Notes: generated by a model from the sequence alone, not told the origin. A stretch of DNA of 64,000 nucleotides from Capitulum mitella (GCA_030062745.1 CP099848.1:15549081-15613080); one strand, 5' to 3'. Positions 45,940-59,006 are shown, counted from the stretch's first letter. Numbers and translations: made by a program.

Positions 45940-46230
45940 TCGATGGCATCGAAAGCACAATGTCTGTGGCCGTCAGCTGCAGAGGCCCCAAGAGAGGCCG
46001 TCAGATGCAGAGGCCGTCCAGACAGGGGCCGGCAGAGGCAGAGGGTCTGGCAGAGGCCGTGAGATGCTGAGATCCCGACGGAGTCCGTCAGATGCAGAGG
46101 CCGTGACAGAGTCCCTGTGATGTAGGAATCCTCCAGAGGCCGTCAGGCGCGAAGTTGCCATGCAGAGATTCCGACGTCGGTCGTCAGATGCAGGGATTCT
46201 GAGAGTTCAAAAGACGCAGCGGAGACGCCT
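45940..46230. repeat. Degenerate GAGGCCGTCAGATG repeat
   Basis: GAGGCCGTCAGATGCAGAGG and variants (GAGTCCGTCAGATGCAGAGG, GAGGCCGTGAGATGCTGAG) recur irregularly over about 290 bp. GTCAGATGCAG is the most stable core. Confidence 0.65.
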
Positions 46231-47636
46231 CAACTGAAATCATTACACGCCGAGGGCTTGGCTGACACTGGCTGAGGTCACCAGATAGCGATGCCCAGAC
46301 CGATATCGCCAGATGTCAGGTCCTGACTGAGATAACCAGCTGCCGAGCCCCGACGGTTGCCGACCGGTGAAAATGGTGGAGTCAGACAGGAGCAGACGGC
46401 CACGTGAATACTTCATGACCATACGTCCACCTGTCGCCAGCCAGGGCAGGTGCACTCATCCGCTGCCACTGAGCAGACGGCTCTGCTCACCAGATTCCGC
46501 TCTGGAGATGGACTAGCTCTCGACTGATCTTCGGACAGCACGCGATCAGTGCAGCGGTGTTCTGGCCGCCGCATGCCATCCCCTCGTATCAGTGCGGGTA
46601 ATAAGCTTCGCTTATCACCGGCAAACATGCGACGTAGGCGGAGCAACCAGGTCGAGATACACACTTCAGCCTGTGACACCTCTGCGGTTCTGTCGGTTCT
46701 TAGTGTTGTGCGACGATACGTAACGGGAGTCCTTGTTTCTCTGGATGTGTTCCTATTTTTCTTGTCTTTTTTTTGCGTGTGCGCCGCGGCACGAATGTGA
46801 GCTGATGCGAATTTCCAACCCAATATTGATATGGCACTGGTGTATTCCATCGCGGGGCACACTGTAGTTCCAGTCTACGGTGCTGGATACTATTTCTCTT
46901 CCTGCACCTTGAAAGCTTGTTGTCCGCATTTTTCTTTGTTTTGGCATCGACAGTGCGTTACCCGGATCTTTACTCTACTCTTGCAAGCAGTCTGGCGTTC
47001 AAACCTTCCAGTATCATTATGCTCACAGCTTCAGTCTAAAATTCACTTCCTTCAGTGCAAATGACATTGAACTATTGGCTGCCATGGCCATTGCGTTTTT
47101 GTAAAACTTGTTTTATGATTTTGTTTCTGATAAATTTCATGTGTTTCACGGGGTATCATGGCTTATGATCTGATGTGTCCATGCTCTGTCTTTGATTTTA
47201 TTTAACAGAATGTCAATAAAATCATTACGTTGCCTTTGAATGTAGTGTGTCGTGAAACATCATATTTTACGCACTGCATCACATGTTCTACGTTTTGAGT
47301 GTGCGACTGGTATTTGTAGACTGGGAAGAGAAAGAACCAGTTCAGGACCTTTTTTCTATCTTTCCATGCACATAACCATAGTCATATTTTATACCTGTAC
47401 CTAGCGTCGATATTTGAATGCTTATGTCTAATGTTTGTGCGTTAACTCCATTGGACAAATAATATTCACACTTTATTGATGATCATTTGGATATGAGCAT
47501 GTCTACCCTTCGGCGCGTACCAGTATATGTGTGGCGTAATTTAATCCTGTTACACACGAAAATGGCAATGCAGCATTCCGGTGAAAAAATTTCGCAGATA
47601 ATGTAAGCATGGATATGTCCGTGTATATGCATAGTA
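46231..47636. other. Unassigned sequence
   Basis: No conserved exon or element end found. The short open frames carry no known motif. Confidence 0.35.
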
Positions 47637-48275
47637 GAGCTGAGGATTTGGATGTGCAGGATTCAAGTAGATTCGAATAGATTCGGATCTTGCTCATCCT
47701 CGAATCCTGAAAACGAGGATTCAGGCCACAAAAATCAGGTTCTGAATCTTAAAGACCACAATCAAATCTTGAAGGTCATCATGTAAATATGCAAACATAT
47801 GTATTGAAACATGGTTCCGGTCCAAATTTTCATCAAATAAACTAAATGAAACACACCATATATGTCGGTATGCTAGGACTAAGTCACTCATTCTGCGTTT
47901 TGTAACATTGCCACCATGTTTCGCTGGTTTGCTGGGGGAGCGAAAGACAATGTTAGTAACGATTCAAACAGTAACCTTTTGGTTGACATGGCACCATGCC
48001 AAGGTCGCGGTGCCATGTGCGATCTAGACAGAATAGTTTCAATGTGCCCCTCCAGTTTTTGGCGGAGTTAGAATGAAGCAATAGAAATGCGCCACGGGCC
48101 GAAGCGTTTAGGACAATCAGACAGAAACGAATGAAATCGGTTTAAAACTGGAACTACACGACGTTAAAATCTAAAGATTTCGACGAAAAGATTCGAATCT
48201 TTTCGAATTTACACCCGAATCCGAATCCACTCATCCAAAGATTCAAATCGCACAATGCATGCGAATCCTCAGCTC
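47637..48275. mobile_element. Foldback-type element with GAGCTGAGGATT ends, 639 bp
   Basis: Starts GAGCTGAGGATTTGGATG and ends GCGAATCCTCAGCTC, an inverted repeat of about 14 bp. Inside, GATTCGAAT-type words are dense near both ends (AGATTCGAATAGATTCGGAT on the left; AAAGATTCGAATCTTTTCGA on the right), so the subterminal parts pair too. No clear target duplication. A related start (TAGCTGAGGATTCGGAC) appears at 56210. Confidence 0.55.
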
Positions 48276-48844
48276 GAATGCAAACACGCAACATACATTT
48301 ATATGCATATGCATTTCTGGCAAGTAGACCTTCTAAGAAAGACAATTTTGCGGTTCTTGCCAAAATGGCAGGGGTGTTCTCAGAAGCGCATGGACGGATG
48401 CCGGCAACTGTCGATATTACGATCTGCCAATCAGGGTAAGTATCGAGTGCGTCGAAGGTTTACCTACCTATGTATTTTCTGCTTGCTGATTGGTCCTTTT
48501 TTAGTACTGTGTTCTTGTATTTCGCGTACCGATAGCACTGTCAATAAACACAATCACTGAAATGCGTGAAATGTTGGTCTAAAATGACAGTGCTCCCCGA
48601 AGTGTTTTTAGGGTGACTGAAAAGAGATATGTTCTTTTTATGAATGTCGCCGCCATACAGTCATCCATGATCTACGTAATTCATCCTGCAATTCACCTCC
48701 TGTTATACCTTTTTTAAATTCATTTCTCTGAACTTTAGGCACAAACGCCTGTCACGAGCCCCTTACCCCCTTCCCGAAACACAATGTATGTTTTATATGC
48801 CTTTTGGGCACCCACAGTCATTTTCCAAAAACCACACCCATGGT
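48276..48844. other. Unassigned sequence
   Basis: Nothing recognised. Confidence 0.4.
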
Positions 48845-48852
48845 ATATATAC

Positions 48853-48911
<59 letters not shown>

Positions 48912-49105
48912 TATGCCCATGTACATGGGAATATAAGCAATTTCTGTTTCATAAATATTAACAAAAAAAACTCTTAAATTTCTGCTGGTCAAAATAAAGT
49001 GGGCCAAATGCGTTGACAAACTCACATTTGGGGGAAGGTCAGCTTGTCGGGCTTTCGGCTCACCCCCCCCCCCCACCCCATCATCAACACAAAACGACTC
49101 CTCTG
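48845..49105 (-). mobile_element. hAT-type MITE (CAGGGG family), partial, reverse orientation
   Basis: Reading on the minus strand it starts CAGAGGAGTCGTTTTGTGTT at 49105 and runs through the G run, the CTGACCTTCCCCCAAATG-like block, AAAATTTAAG-like sequence and the AT microsatellite (48847-48910). The remainder is missing or diverged. Confidence 0.6.
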
Positions 49106-49729
49106 ATTACTACTCCATTTCTTAAAAGAGAACGTCGTCACTTCTGGGTGCACCCTTGACTCCCCCAGTCCAGTGGCAGCTCCAATCGTGGCAATATGTG
49201 CAGTTGTCTACTTTGCAAAACTATTAAGGCTCACAGTACGTATATATCGCGAAAAACGCGCTTTGCATCTTGCAAAAGGAACCAGCGTGAACAATGGATA
49301 CAATTACGTCCGGTAAAAATATTGTTTGTATTGGCTTATGAGACTTTGCTGGGTAGTTACCAGGTAGATATATGTACGAAGGCCGCGATATGCCGGCACT
49401 TTAGTCTGTATCTACCTAGGTATATACCTTTGATGTTGGTTTGGATAAAACGTCCCAGATCGTCATACCACCTTGGACTTTACATCACAAAGCTCATGAA
49501 ATTCATGAAATTGAATAAAAACTAACATGTCAATTGGTGGATGAACAGGGTCCTAGGTTATAATAGTGCATACGTCTGATGAACTCTCTGGACTCTGAAG
49601 CTTCATGGTCAGGTATGTGTTTGGGTTTTTCACTAACCTTCCGGAATTCAGGATCTACTCAGCATCTTGCGCAATGTATTCTCATGATGTGTAAATTATG
49701 CCAGAGGTTTTGCCAGGATCTAATGGACT
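49106..49729. other. Unassigned sequence
   Basis: Nothing recognised. TAGATATATGTACG and TATCTACCTAGGTATATACC (49363-49430) are weakly complementary. Confidence 0.4.
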
Positions 49730-50065
49730 AGCTTAATCCAAGACCTGCAATTTCATATGGGATCTGGGATTGTTTTTTATTCTGGGATCTGCGATCCGTT
49801 TTAAAATGTCGTCGAAGGAACTTTTCAGTTCTACGATCTTTTTTTAATTTTGTCGAAGGATCTTCGGGGATCTTGAATCCTTTTTTAAATCTTGTCAAAG
49901 GACCTTCTGATTTCTGGGATCTTTATCAAAAAAATCTGTGAAGGATCTTCTAGGATCTGGGATCCTTTTAAAACTTTGTGGAAGGATGTTGCGGGATCTG
50001 GGATCTTTTTAACTTTCGTTGAAAGATCTTCTTGGATCCTGGATCTTTTTCTGGGATCCAGGCAC
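49730..50065. repeat. Degenerate GGATCTGGGATC minisatellite (~60 bp unit)
   Basis: GGATCTTCTAGGATCTGGGA, GGATGTTGCGGGATCTGGGA, and similar blocks followed by T-runs repeat about every 55-65 bp. GATC sites are very frequent. The open minus-strand frame (for example IQEDLSTKVKKIPDP) is a by-product of the repeat. Confidence 0.7.
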
Positions 50066-50670
50066 ATGTCTGCTCATGACCATTCTGAGGCGGCGGCGTG
50101 GCGGCTGACCCCGTCTCCCCGGCGCAGCCCGACAGCTTGTCTGGTCCCCGCGCCCACTCGAATGACGATATTATGCGCCCCGTGACTCCAGCGATCCGAG
50201 ACGGCTCGACCCTGAGGTGGCCGTGTCTGATGTTTTGTCTACTGTCGGTGAAATGGAAACCCTCTGCCATTTACCCCATGTGCCAAATTCTTGCCCAAAG
50301 GAGTTCCTATAGGGCTTTATCTAACCTGCAATTTGATGGCCCGTTAGTTTTCGAGATTTTTTAGGTCAAATTTGTAGATATCGAGGTATCGAGAGAGAGA
50401 GAGAGGGGGGCTTTCGAGAAAGAGAGCCAGGTCAAATTGTCCCCTCCAACCAAACGCGTTATATGTGATCGGCTACCAGTGCGGGTGTACTCGTAAAGAG
50501 CTGAACGACAGCCTGTCTTGCAAAAAAAGTTGGTAGGCAAAACCTGAGGAGACGCGATACACACCATTTAAAAAGAAATTTGCTCTACATAGCCACAGCT
50601 TCACCAGACCTGCCTTTGCAGGCTGAACTGTTTTTTGCCTTTAATATCAATGTAAACAACATTTTTCCGC
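50066..50670. other. Unassigned sequence
   Basis: No gene seen. A short (GA)n run lies at 50390-50406. Confidence 0.4.
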
Positions 50671-51905
50671 TTAACCCAGCATTGACTGAGATATTTCACC
50701 ACCTTCCATTGACGGGGGGGGGGGTGTTTAACGCCTCCCAACGTCCGTCTCAAAAATCAGTCGTCTGAACTGGCTGATTCCAGCGCCAATCGATAGCACT
50801 GAACCTTGCGGTCCTGTGACATAAACATTTTTTATTTTATTTTTGAGCCACTGATGACTTTACAAGCCAGGTCAAAAATGAAAAAGTGGCCATTTTCTCC
50901 ACAGCCGCCTAATCGCATTGAAAAGGAGATCGGGCCTGACGTTGGCGTGGCTATGTGTTCCTTGTAGTCTAAATTCATGTTCTAGGTGCCGCCTCACCCA
51001 AGGTCGCTAAAGGTCAGGGTCACAGGCTGGGTCAAATTTTATCTCCGCTATAACTTGTGATGTGATGCATGTTTCCTGGACCATTTAATACGGGGATTCT
51101 AAAAAGGATAATTCCTTCTTGGGCTTTGGGGACAACCTTGAAATGCCAAATTACCGCGCAAATGCAACAATGCAACATTATGTAGTTTCAAACTCGGATG
51201 ACCATGAACACGCTAGTGACCTCATCTGATATTTCTGGATGTCCCTACAAGTCATGTTGTTTCATGTTGCACATTTCCACGGAATGTTGAACAACATTGC
51301 AAAGGCCGATATACCACCACCGGTCATCCAGAACGTCACACAGATGCCACCAGTCCACTCGCTAAGCTGAGATCTGCATGAACCCACCAAATATCAAATT
51401 ACAAAAAAATAATGCAGTGTTGCAAAAAAACTGCTTAAGCTGTATGTACAGTCACTTGCTGGGAAATTCGGTAACCTGTCTGGCCTTATCCAAAAATCTG
51501 ATAATTCAGTCCCTTTTCTAGCGTGTTTTCCCATTTCACCCGCAAAATAAAAAACAAAACAAAAATACTTGTTTGACCTAGGATAACTTGACTTGAGGTC
51601 AGGGTGTTCCATGTTGAGCTCTCAGGTCATGCTGGCATGCAATGTAAGCCACAGTCATCATGCACTGTCAAAGCACTGACAAAGCGGCGGAGAAGTAAAA
51701 TTGAACGTGGAATCGCAGAACATGGTCGTGCTTATGACGTCGTTAAGACGTGATCTAAGACGACCTTGTTTCGAGATTTATGTGAGACGTGCACAATTGA
51801 TGTTAGAAAAGGTGCTGAAAGTTTCAGGACGACGCGTTTATTCGTTTGGGAGATATCTAAGAAATGTGCCAAGGAGGGCCTTAAACAACCCCCTTCCCTT
51901 TAGTT
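50671..51905. mobile_element. TTAA element family 3, copy 1 (~1.24 kb)
   Basis: Begins TTAACCCAGCATTGACTGAG and parallels 61200-62445: CCTTCCATTGACGGGG, CAATCGATAGCACTGAACCT, GGGTCAAATTTTATCTCCG, and near the end GTTTGGGAGATATCTAAGAA followed by AATGTGCCAAGG. The right end is poorly preserved. It is non-coding, with AGGTCA sites. Confidence 0.65.
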
Positions 51906-53608
51906 AATGGCTGACTCAGGTGTCTGTAACATGGTCAGTAACTTTATGGACGTATTGTCAAAGAGGACGGGCTGAAATTGGGATCTTCAGGGCGCGAGAA
52001 AATGATGCTAGACCCAGCATCCGAGCTGGGACAGAACTTTCTCCAGTAGCGTCTCGATGAATGGTGACTTCGTGTTTCACCGACAGCGACCCCAAGCAGG
52101 GTCGTATAGAGAGCCACCTCCACGTTGCAGGACGCTACATTTCCTGGCGAGAAACCGGCGGCCCTAGTCCTGCGGGACCTCAGCACTGGCGGAGCTACCG
52201 TGACGTGCACAGTGTTCTGTGATTCCTGTCAAGTCCGCAATGGGGGGTGAAAGCTGCCTGCAGCAAAACATTTCATGACGCATGATCGCCTTTGTGCTCT
52301 CCGTTCCAGTCAGTCTGACGTGTAGGCTTTATTAGCACACATTTCTGCCTGCTCTTCTGATGACGATGATTGTTCGAAAAAGAATAACTCTTCAGTAAAT
52401 GGAACTGCGATCTGAAACTTGTAAATATTCACACTTCTTTATCATAAGCGTCTCAGGCCTTTGAGTACGCGAGATCACAAAATGAATAATGTACCGGCAT
52501 TGCCAACTAGTTATTAGAGTTTGTACTGGAACGGAATTGAAAGAATAATCACTCCAAAGACGATATCATCCTGGTACGCCACTTATTTAAAACAATATTG
52601 CCACTAGCCTTTCGTGGGTCTGATAAGCAGTGTCGAATAAATGAAGGTATACATCCGATATTTCCGTTGGCACAGGTTTTGGCGGCTTTCATTAACCTCC
52701 TATCCTCGGGAGCATTTTTGTTAAAGCGGCATTGGACGGAGGCCAGTTCTTCCTCTACCCGTTCAAAAGCTTAGAGCGTTTGAACAATCGCCAGTGAATA
52801 GCTCCCTCATTCTCGTACAAGAAAGGTTAAAGATATATGTGGGAACTTCCTGCTTTGGACCCTGCAACCCTGGTCATGCCCCGTCAACGTGGGCAAAATG
52901 GCCATTTCCCGAATGAATTTGAACACATTTGAACATAACTGATGCTTGAATTGAATATGGCACTATACTTTTTTCGTGTACGTAGTATACAAATACTTAT
53001 TAACATGATTTACATTATAACATGATTCTAGGTCAGATCAGTTGGGCATCTTACATCAGGTTTCGAGTCGACCTACGAGTGGTTGGCAGATCGGTCGCAA
53101 ATCGGCGAGGATATTTAATATTTAGCCTCGAACTAACCTGACCTAGCCTCCTGCGATTTCGTCGTTGCTCTGATGAACAAACGGTGGGTCTATACCTTTT
53201 GCATTGCCTCCAAATTGCCCGAACATTGCCTCCATATTATCTGAAATATTCGAAATGCTCAAAAATGTTGAACTAAGTTCAACTAACCTTATACCACTTT
53301 AAAGATCACAAGAGTTTGAGAGGCCTTTACGACCATCTCTGGTCCTGCTCGCCGCAAGTTTTGACCTTCTGTTGAAGGAAGACTTTGTTAGCTTGTACAA
53401 AAAACGACGGAGTCACAGAAAATGCTTTTGAAAATCATTTCGTATCAACGTGCCCTGACATCTCCCATGACAGGGATGGGTCTCTGAATATACAAAAATG
53501 AACAGGACCTATGCACGCGAAGTTTTATGAAGCTGATCTGGGGCGTTTCGGAGCTGCAGAGAGAAATGACATGGGAGGCTAAATCGGTCCCCGTCGTGGG
53601 ATAAAGGC
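51906..53608. other. Unassigned intergenic sequence
   Basis: No exon or element end recognised. Confidence 0.4.
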
Positions 53609-54854
53609 TTAACCCTATTCCCGGAGGGCTAGACGGTATGGTCGATTCCCGGCAGGGGGGGGGGCGGATTCGGCCCCCCCTGAGATCTCGAGAACTACTT
53701 GTCCGATTTCATCGCAACAAAGGGAAATCGATTTGCCGTGACGTGAACTACATTTTTATAAAAAGAAATTTTCAAAATTTTGAAATTTGTGGATACAGGG
53801 GGGGGGCAAAAATGTCAAAATTGGGGTACTTTTGGACTTATTATAACTCCGTTGTTTATCGACCGATTTCGATGAAACTGGCATGAATAGAGAGATTATG
53901 GATAGGGCTTTTACCATGGGTCCGGAAATTTGAAATTTGGAGAAAATTCATGGGCGTTCACAGGGTTTCAAAAATAGAAGAATTAGTTTTCTGAGAACTG
54001 AATGAACAAAAGAAGCAAACACCCTTTTTTGACTTCTGCTAGTCATATTATATTAAAGAAGTACAAATCGAATTACAATGTTTGTATAATATTAGCAAAG
54101 GCGGTGCCAGGGACATGAAAAAGGGGGAACTGTCATGGTACACGTTTCTCAGATCAACTTGTGACCTTTGACCTTAAATGACCTCCAGTGACCTTGGGGT
54201 CACTTGGAATGATCTCGTGTGCATTTAATATTATCTGTAAACGTTTTCAATCATTTGAATTTACTCTATTCCAAAAATTTCACTTTATGGCTATTGCGAT
54301 ATAGGGTACGCGCACTGACATTTTAGGTCATAGCTCCGTGACCCGATCTGATATCAAGCTGAAACTTGGTACACAAGTAGAAGGCACCCTTCGACGTCAT
54401 ATGTATTCTGAGTTTGGTATTTGAAAAAAAACGGCGCCGAAATTATTGCAATAAAACCAAATTTTGACTTTTGACCTTGATCTTGTGACGTTACAAGACC
54501 TAGTGACCTTGTAAAATGACCTCAAATAAACAAAATTACATCTGCACATTGCCCAACTATTTAGCTATACATCCATATAAAGTTTTAAATTCTAGCTTTA
54601 AAACTCTGTTTTTGGCAGACATTTTCATTTTACCCTCAACATGGCCAAAAATGGCATGAGGTGCCTTCCAAAAACGTTGCCTGGCTCCGCCCCTGAGCAA
54701 AATAGAATTTTGAAATTTTGTCACAGCACGTAGACAGAATAGCTAGGAAAAGTGACCAAGTTTCGTGTAGTTGCGTTAAAAAGCCTGGAATTGGCAAGCA
54801 AAAAACCCGAGTGGGGGCGGATTCCGCCCCCCCCCGTGCCGGGAATAGGGTTAA
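53609..54854. mobile_element. TTAA element family 1, complete copy (1.25 kb)
   Basis: TTAA (53609-53612) is followed by CCCTATTCCCGGAGGGCT. The right end is GTGCCGGGAATAGGG followed by TTAA (54851-54854). The TTAA duplication with inverted ends starting CCCTATTCCCGG fits piggyBac-like elements. The ends continue as GC-rich partial inverted repeats (GCGGATTC..CCCCC). Non-coding. GTGACCTTTGACCTT and several other TGACCT sites lie near 54160-54205. Confidence 0.8.
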
Positions 54855-55150
54855 GGGAAAAGCACGGTATATTGAACATAAAACTAGACAGAGACATGCA
54901 ACTTTCATGCGTCAAAAACTAGGCAACCAATTGTATACATTATTGCTTGCATTCTATTTCCGGAGAACATGTGACTCAAGACTGTCTGTGTGATCTGGCT
55001 TACCCTCTGGACCGAGTTAACAGTCCAAATATTTTTGCCCATCTGACACCACTAGACAGTGGAGAACCGACTGACTCTGCCCGGGTCGCCTCCCAGGCTC
55101 ACTGGGTCGCCTGCCTTCATCTGACTCTTCTGGAATCCCCGAGGCTTTCT
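54855..55150. other. Unassigned sequence
   Basis: Nothing recognised. Confidence 0.4.
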
Positions 55151-55203
55151 GATGCCACCGTCATCTCCGTATGACCGCGTCATACGGAGATGACGGTGGC
55201 ATC
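55151..55203. repeat. Perfect 25-bp hairpin with 3-base loop
   Basis: GATGCCACCGTCATCTCCGT and the next five bases pair exactly with the segment ending at 55203, around a CGC loop (55176-55178). No mismatches. Confidence 0.9.
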
Positions 55204-56208
55204 TCTGTATGACGTCATCAAACATCATACTTCCTCTACTCTTATCCTCCACGACTCACGGAACCTTACGTTAAAACCCAGCAGAGGCGTCCTTGAAAAA
55301 AAAAATGAGTCATGGCACTCCGTGCTGAGAAAGGAGAAGAGTAATAAGCATGAATGAAGAAGCCGACAATATTAAAAGTGTCAGACGAAAAGAAGAAAAA
55401 CAGTGGTACCCAACAGAATTCCGACTGACTTATATTGCCAAGATAATTAATCCAAGCGTTGAATTCTAACGTAACTTGACTTCCGTTCAGATCGTGGAAA
55501 CAGTGACTGGTGTAGTGTGCAGTGATATCTTTTACGAAACCAGTCCTGAGGCCGGGCCAGCAGGATTAAAATGGTGTTGTTATCAGGCGCACCACCCCGT
55601 GGCCAGCCAAGAGAGTGTAGCCTAAACTGAAATTTAAAATCAGCACATGATCAACCAAAAGGCTACTTTGTTAAAAAGAAGAAACAGGAAATGTGAATAA
55701 TAGTAATATAACATGATAATATGCACGATTACGGGGAAGGTGGTGGGGACATCCCCCGCTCTTGTCCGCTGTACGACTTGGTGGCCAAACGGGGTAGGTT
55801 CGACGTATTTTCGCCACGCCTCGGTAAGTCGACTGAGCAAATTTGCATCAAACCTTTTTCCAGGCGTTCAAAATGTTAACATGGCATCATGAAGACAATG
55901 ATGTTTTCATTGTTGTCGCTTTTGATTTCGTTTGATCTTATCGATATCTATCTATCTATCTATCTATCTGTCCGTCTGTCTGTCTATTATATTTTACCGA
56001 TGTCGGTCATCACAAATGACCGATGGTTCAGTACGCGTTTGAATGTACGGATCAGTGTTCAAGCATGATCTCATACAAGCTCATCATCCTAGGTTCTTTT
56101 TATATATTTACGATTTCTTGTATACGTAATGACAGTTTCCTTCCTGAAACCAAACCAGCCAAGTGTTGACAACTGTTTCAAGATTTACCGAGGCAAACAT
56201 GAATATTA
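55204..56208. other. Unassigned sequence with (TCTA)n
   Basis: No exon seen. A (ATCT)n/(GTCT)n microsatellite lies at 55946-55986. Confidence 0.4.
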
Positions 56209-56400
56209 ACTATAGCTGAGGATTCGGACTTAGATGATTCGAATATTCGGCCGAATATTGGGATTCGATGAATGCTCGAATCTCGTTTAATGATTCGAAT
56301 ATTGGGCAAATATTCGACCGGCCGCTTTTTCATCCGAATATTCGCCGAATATTCCAATACCAGCCGAGCATTCGAATATTCTTTTGCATTTCGCTGTAGA
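56209..56400. mobile_element. Partial element related to 47637-48275
   Basis: Starts TAGCTGAGGATTCGGAC and is dense in GATTCGAATATTCG and GCCGAATATT palindromic words. The opposite end is not identified. Confidence 0.45.
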
Positions 56401-56776
56401 ATCTGAAGAAATCTATGAGCCAAATTATACATAACCAAGCGGAATGCCAATCGGAGCATTGCCTAACGTTGTTTTGGCTTCTGTACATCGTTATGGATGA
56501 GGGCAATCCTGATAGTGACACTACTAGGATATAGTCTGCCCCCTCTCGACTGTGGTAGGGATCTGCCCATCATATTTCGTGGGGAGATTAGTTACCGCAA
56601 GAATAATCTGACGTTTGTTCTGTGTCTGACAACGACGGGCAGAGACGCCCCGAGTCGGTATGAGTTTGTGAATGAAGCTGGATCCTACCGTTATGTCCAT
56701 ATGAGTATGTTTATATTGTCTCCTTTATTTTAATCTATTAGGATAAGTACAGGGAAACAGCCTATCTCTCAGTACA

Positions 56777-58077
56777 TTAACCCTATTCCCGGAGGGCTAG
56801 ACCGTATGGCCGATTCCCGGCAGGGAGTGGATTCGCTCCCCCCCCCCCAGATCTCGAGAATTTGAGTACACATCCGATTTCATCGCAACAAAGGGTAATG
56901 GATTTGCCATGACGTGAACTACATTTTAACTAAAAGAGGTTTTGAGAATTTTGAAAGGGGATGATATAGGGGAAAGCAAAAAGTCAAAATGGGTCATATT
57001 GTTGGACTTGTTATAATTCTGTCGTTCATTGACCGACTTTGGTGAAATTTGCATGAATCGAGAGATTATGAATGTGGCTTTTACCATGTGTCCATACATT
57101 TGAAATTTTGGGAAAATTCATGGGCGTTAACAGGGTTTTAAAAGTAACAGGACTAGTTCTTCGAAAACTGAATTAACAAAAAAGTTAAAACACTTTTTAG
57201 TTTCTGCTAGTGATGTTATCCTGATGAAGTACAAATCGTTTTACACTGTTTGTATAATGTTAGCATAGGCGGCGCCAGGGTCACGAAAAAGGGGAAATTG
57301 TCATGGTCACATGCTATTCAGATCAAATTACGACCTTTGACCCTAAATGACCTCCAGTAACCTTAGGGTCACTTTGAATGATCTTGTTTGCGTCTCATAT
57401 TGTATGAAAATGTTTTCAGTCGTTTGAATTCACTCCGTTTCTAAAAGCTCCGTGGTCCCATCTGATATCGAGCTGAAACTTGGTACACAAGTATAGGGCA
57501 CACTTCTACGTCGTATCTATTCCGGTTTGGCATTTAAAAAAGAGCGCCAAAATTATTACTATGAAACAAAATTTTAAACTTTGACTTTGACCTGACCTTG
57601 TTAAGCGATTTCAGGCAACCAAAATTGTATTTAAACATTACCCAACCGTTTGCCTGTACATCCATACAAAGTTTTAAGATCTATCTTAATGACGCTCTTT
57701 TTGGCAAACATTTTCCTTTTACCCTCAACAGGGTCAAAAATGGCCTGAGATGCCTCCCAGAGGCGTTGCCTGGCTCCGCCCCTGAGCGAAATAGAATTAC
57801 GAAATTTGTTACAGTACGTAGAAAAAATGGCGAAGAAAAGTCACCAAGTTTCGTGAAGCTGCGTCAGAAACAGAGGCGCGGCCAAGGGGGGCCCGAGGCC
57901 GGCATTTTCGTGGAAACCATTGCACATGGTTTTCCCGGTATGTGGTTTTCCCGTGATTTCAGTCCACAATGAGCCCCCTTAAGAAAATCCTGGCTGCGCC
58001 CCTGGTGAAAAACCCTGAAATTGGCAAGCAAAAAACCGAGGAGGGCGGATTCAGCCCCCTCCACCGGGAATAGGGTT
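56777..58077. mobile_element. TTAA element family 1, copy with a nested MITE
   Basis: TTAA at 56777-56780 followed by CCCTATTCCCGGAGGGCTAG; right end CACCGGGAATAGGG then TTAA at 58074-58077. Same internal order as 53609-54854, without coding capacity. A 134-bp hAT-type MITE is nested at 57871-58004. Part of the TGACATTTTAGGTCATAGCT region is missing. Confidence 0.8.
57871..58004. mobile_element. Nested hAT-type MITE, 134 bp
   Basis: Starts CAGAGGCGCGGCCAAGGGGG and ends CCTGGCTGCGCCCCTG. Flanks GTCAGAAA and GTGAAAAA form a worn 8-bp duplication. The other family-1 copies run straight through this point (GCTGCGTCGAAAACCCTGG at 44961), which confirms the insertion. Confidence 0.8.
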
Positions 58078-58801
58078 AACCGACATTGTGCGTGCAATAA
58101 GTTATTGCACATGTGCTGATTTTCCATAGCCACGGTCATATACTAGTCCGAAGCAAGAAACTGCAGCACAGGAAGTCCCTCATTTTCTATTTTGGTGACC
58201 AAGATTCGAAATTTTTGTTACGGAGCTCTGGTTGTTTTCAAACACTTTGTGTTTAGTACGACCTTCACCACAAGGGGAGTTGATACAGGGCGGCGGGGAA
58301 GCAGCTTCTCCTATCATCAACTTTAGGCAACGTTTCATAGTAACCCTATGACGTTGCGTGGGAAGAAACGAGATAAAAATCGCGCTTACTCCCCCCCCCC
58401 CTCCTCATCTCCATAGAGGCCCCACCGATCCTGATTACCACCTTTAATTGCCCTCTTTGAACGGAAGCAAAACGTTTACGTAGCCCGTTCACAAAAATCA
58501 CGTTTTGCTGCCGATGCTGGAAATACGTATTGCGGAGTGGTAAGAAGCAACATCGAAGGCCAGGCGAAACCTAGTCCTTTTTCTAATATTGTTTATGGAT
58601 ACGGCGAAGACGATTAAGGGGGAGCAATTCCTACTCATTTCAACGCTGGAGTAGGTGCTTTTCCATGTTTATCTCTTTTTTTCAAACTAATCATTCCGAA
58701 GCGCCGTGTCGTATGGTATTTACAGTTTTTACTTGCCACTGGTTATACAGCAGCATGACTGCCAGTCACAGCGCACTCTGCCGCTAACGTCATGTCCTCC
58801 C
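58078..58801. other. Unassigned sequence
   Basis: Nothing recognised. Confidence 0.4.
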
Positions 58802-59006
58802 CTGGGGTGTTGATGTGTATTCTTTGAGAGGGACCCGGCCTACCCAATGTTGATTTGGGTCCCCCTTGTTGGTTGGGGCTCCCCGATATTTTCTGCTGGT
58901 TTAAAAAGGGAAATGAATAATAGTAACGACAAGAACGGCCGCAGTAGATGAGAGATATTCAGGAAGTAAAGAATGAAGTCCAAAGTGATGTGTCTGTCTA
59001 TTTTAT

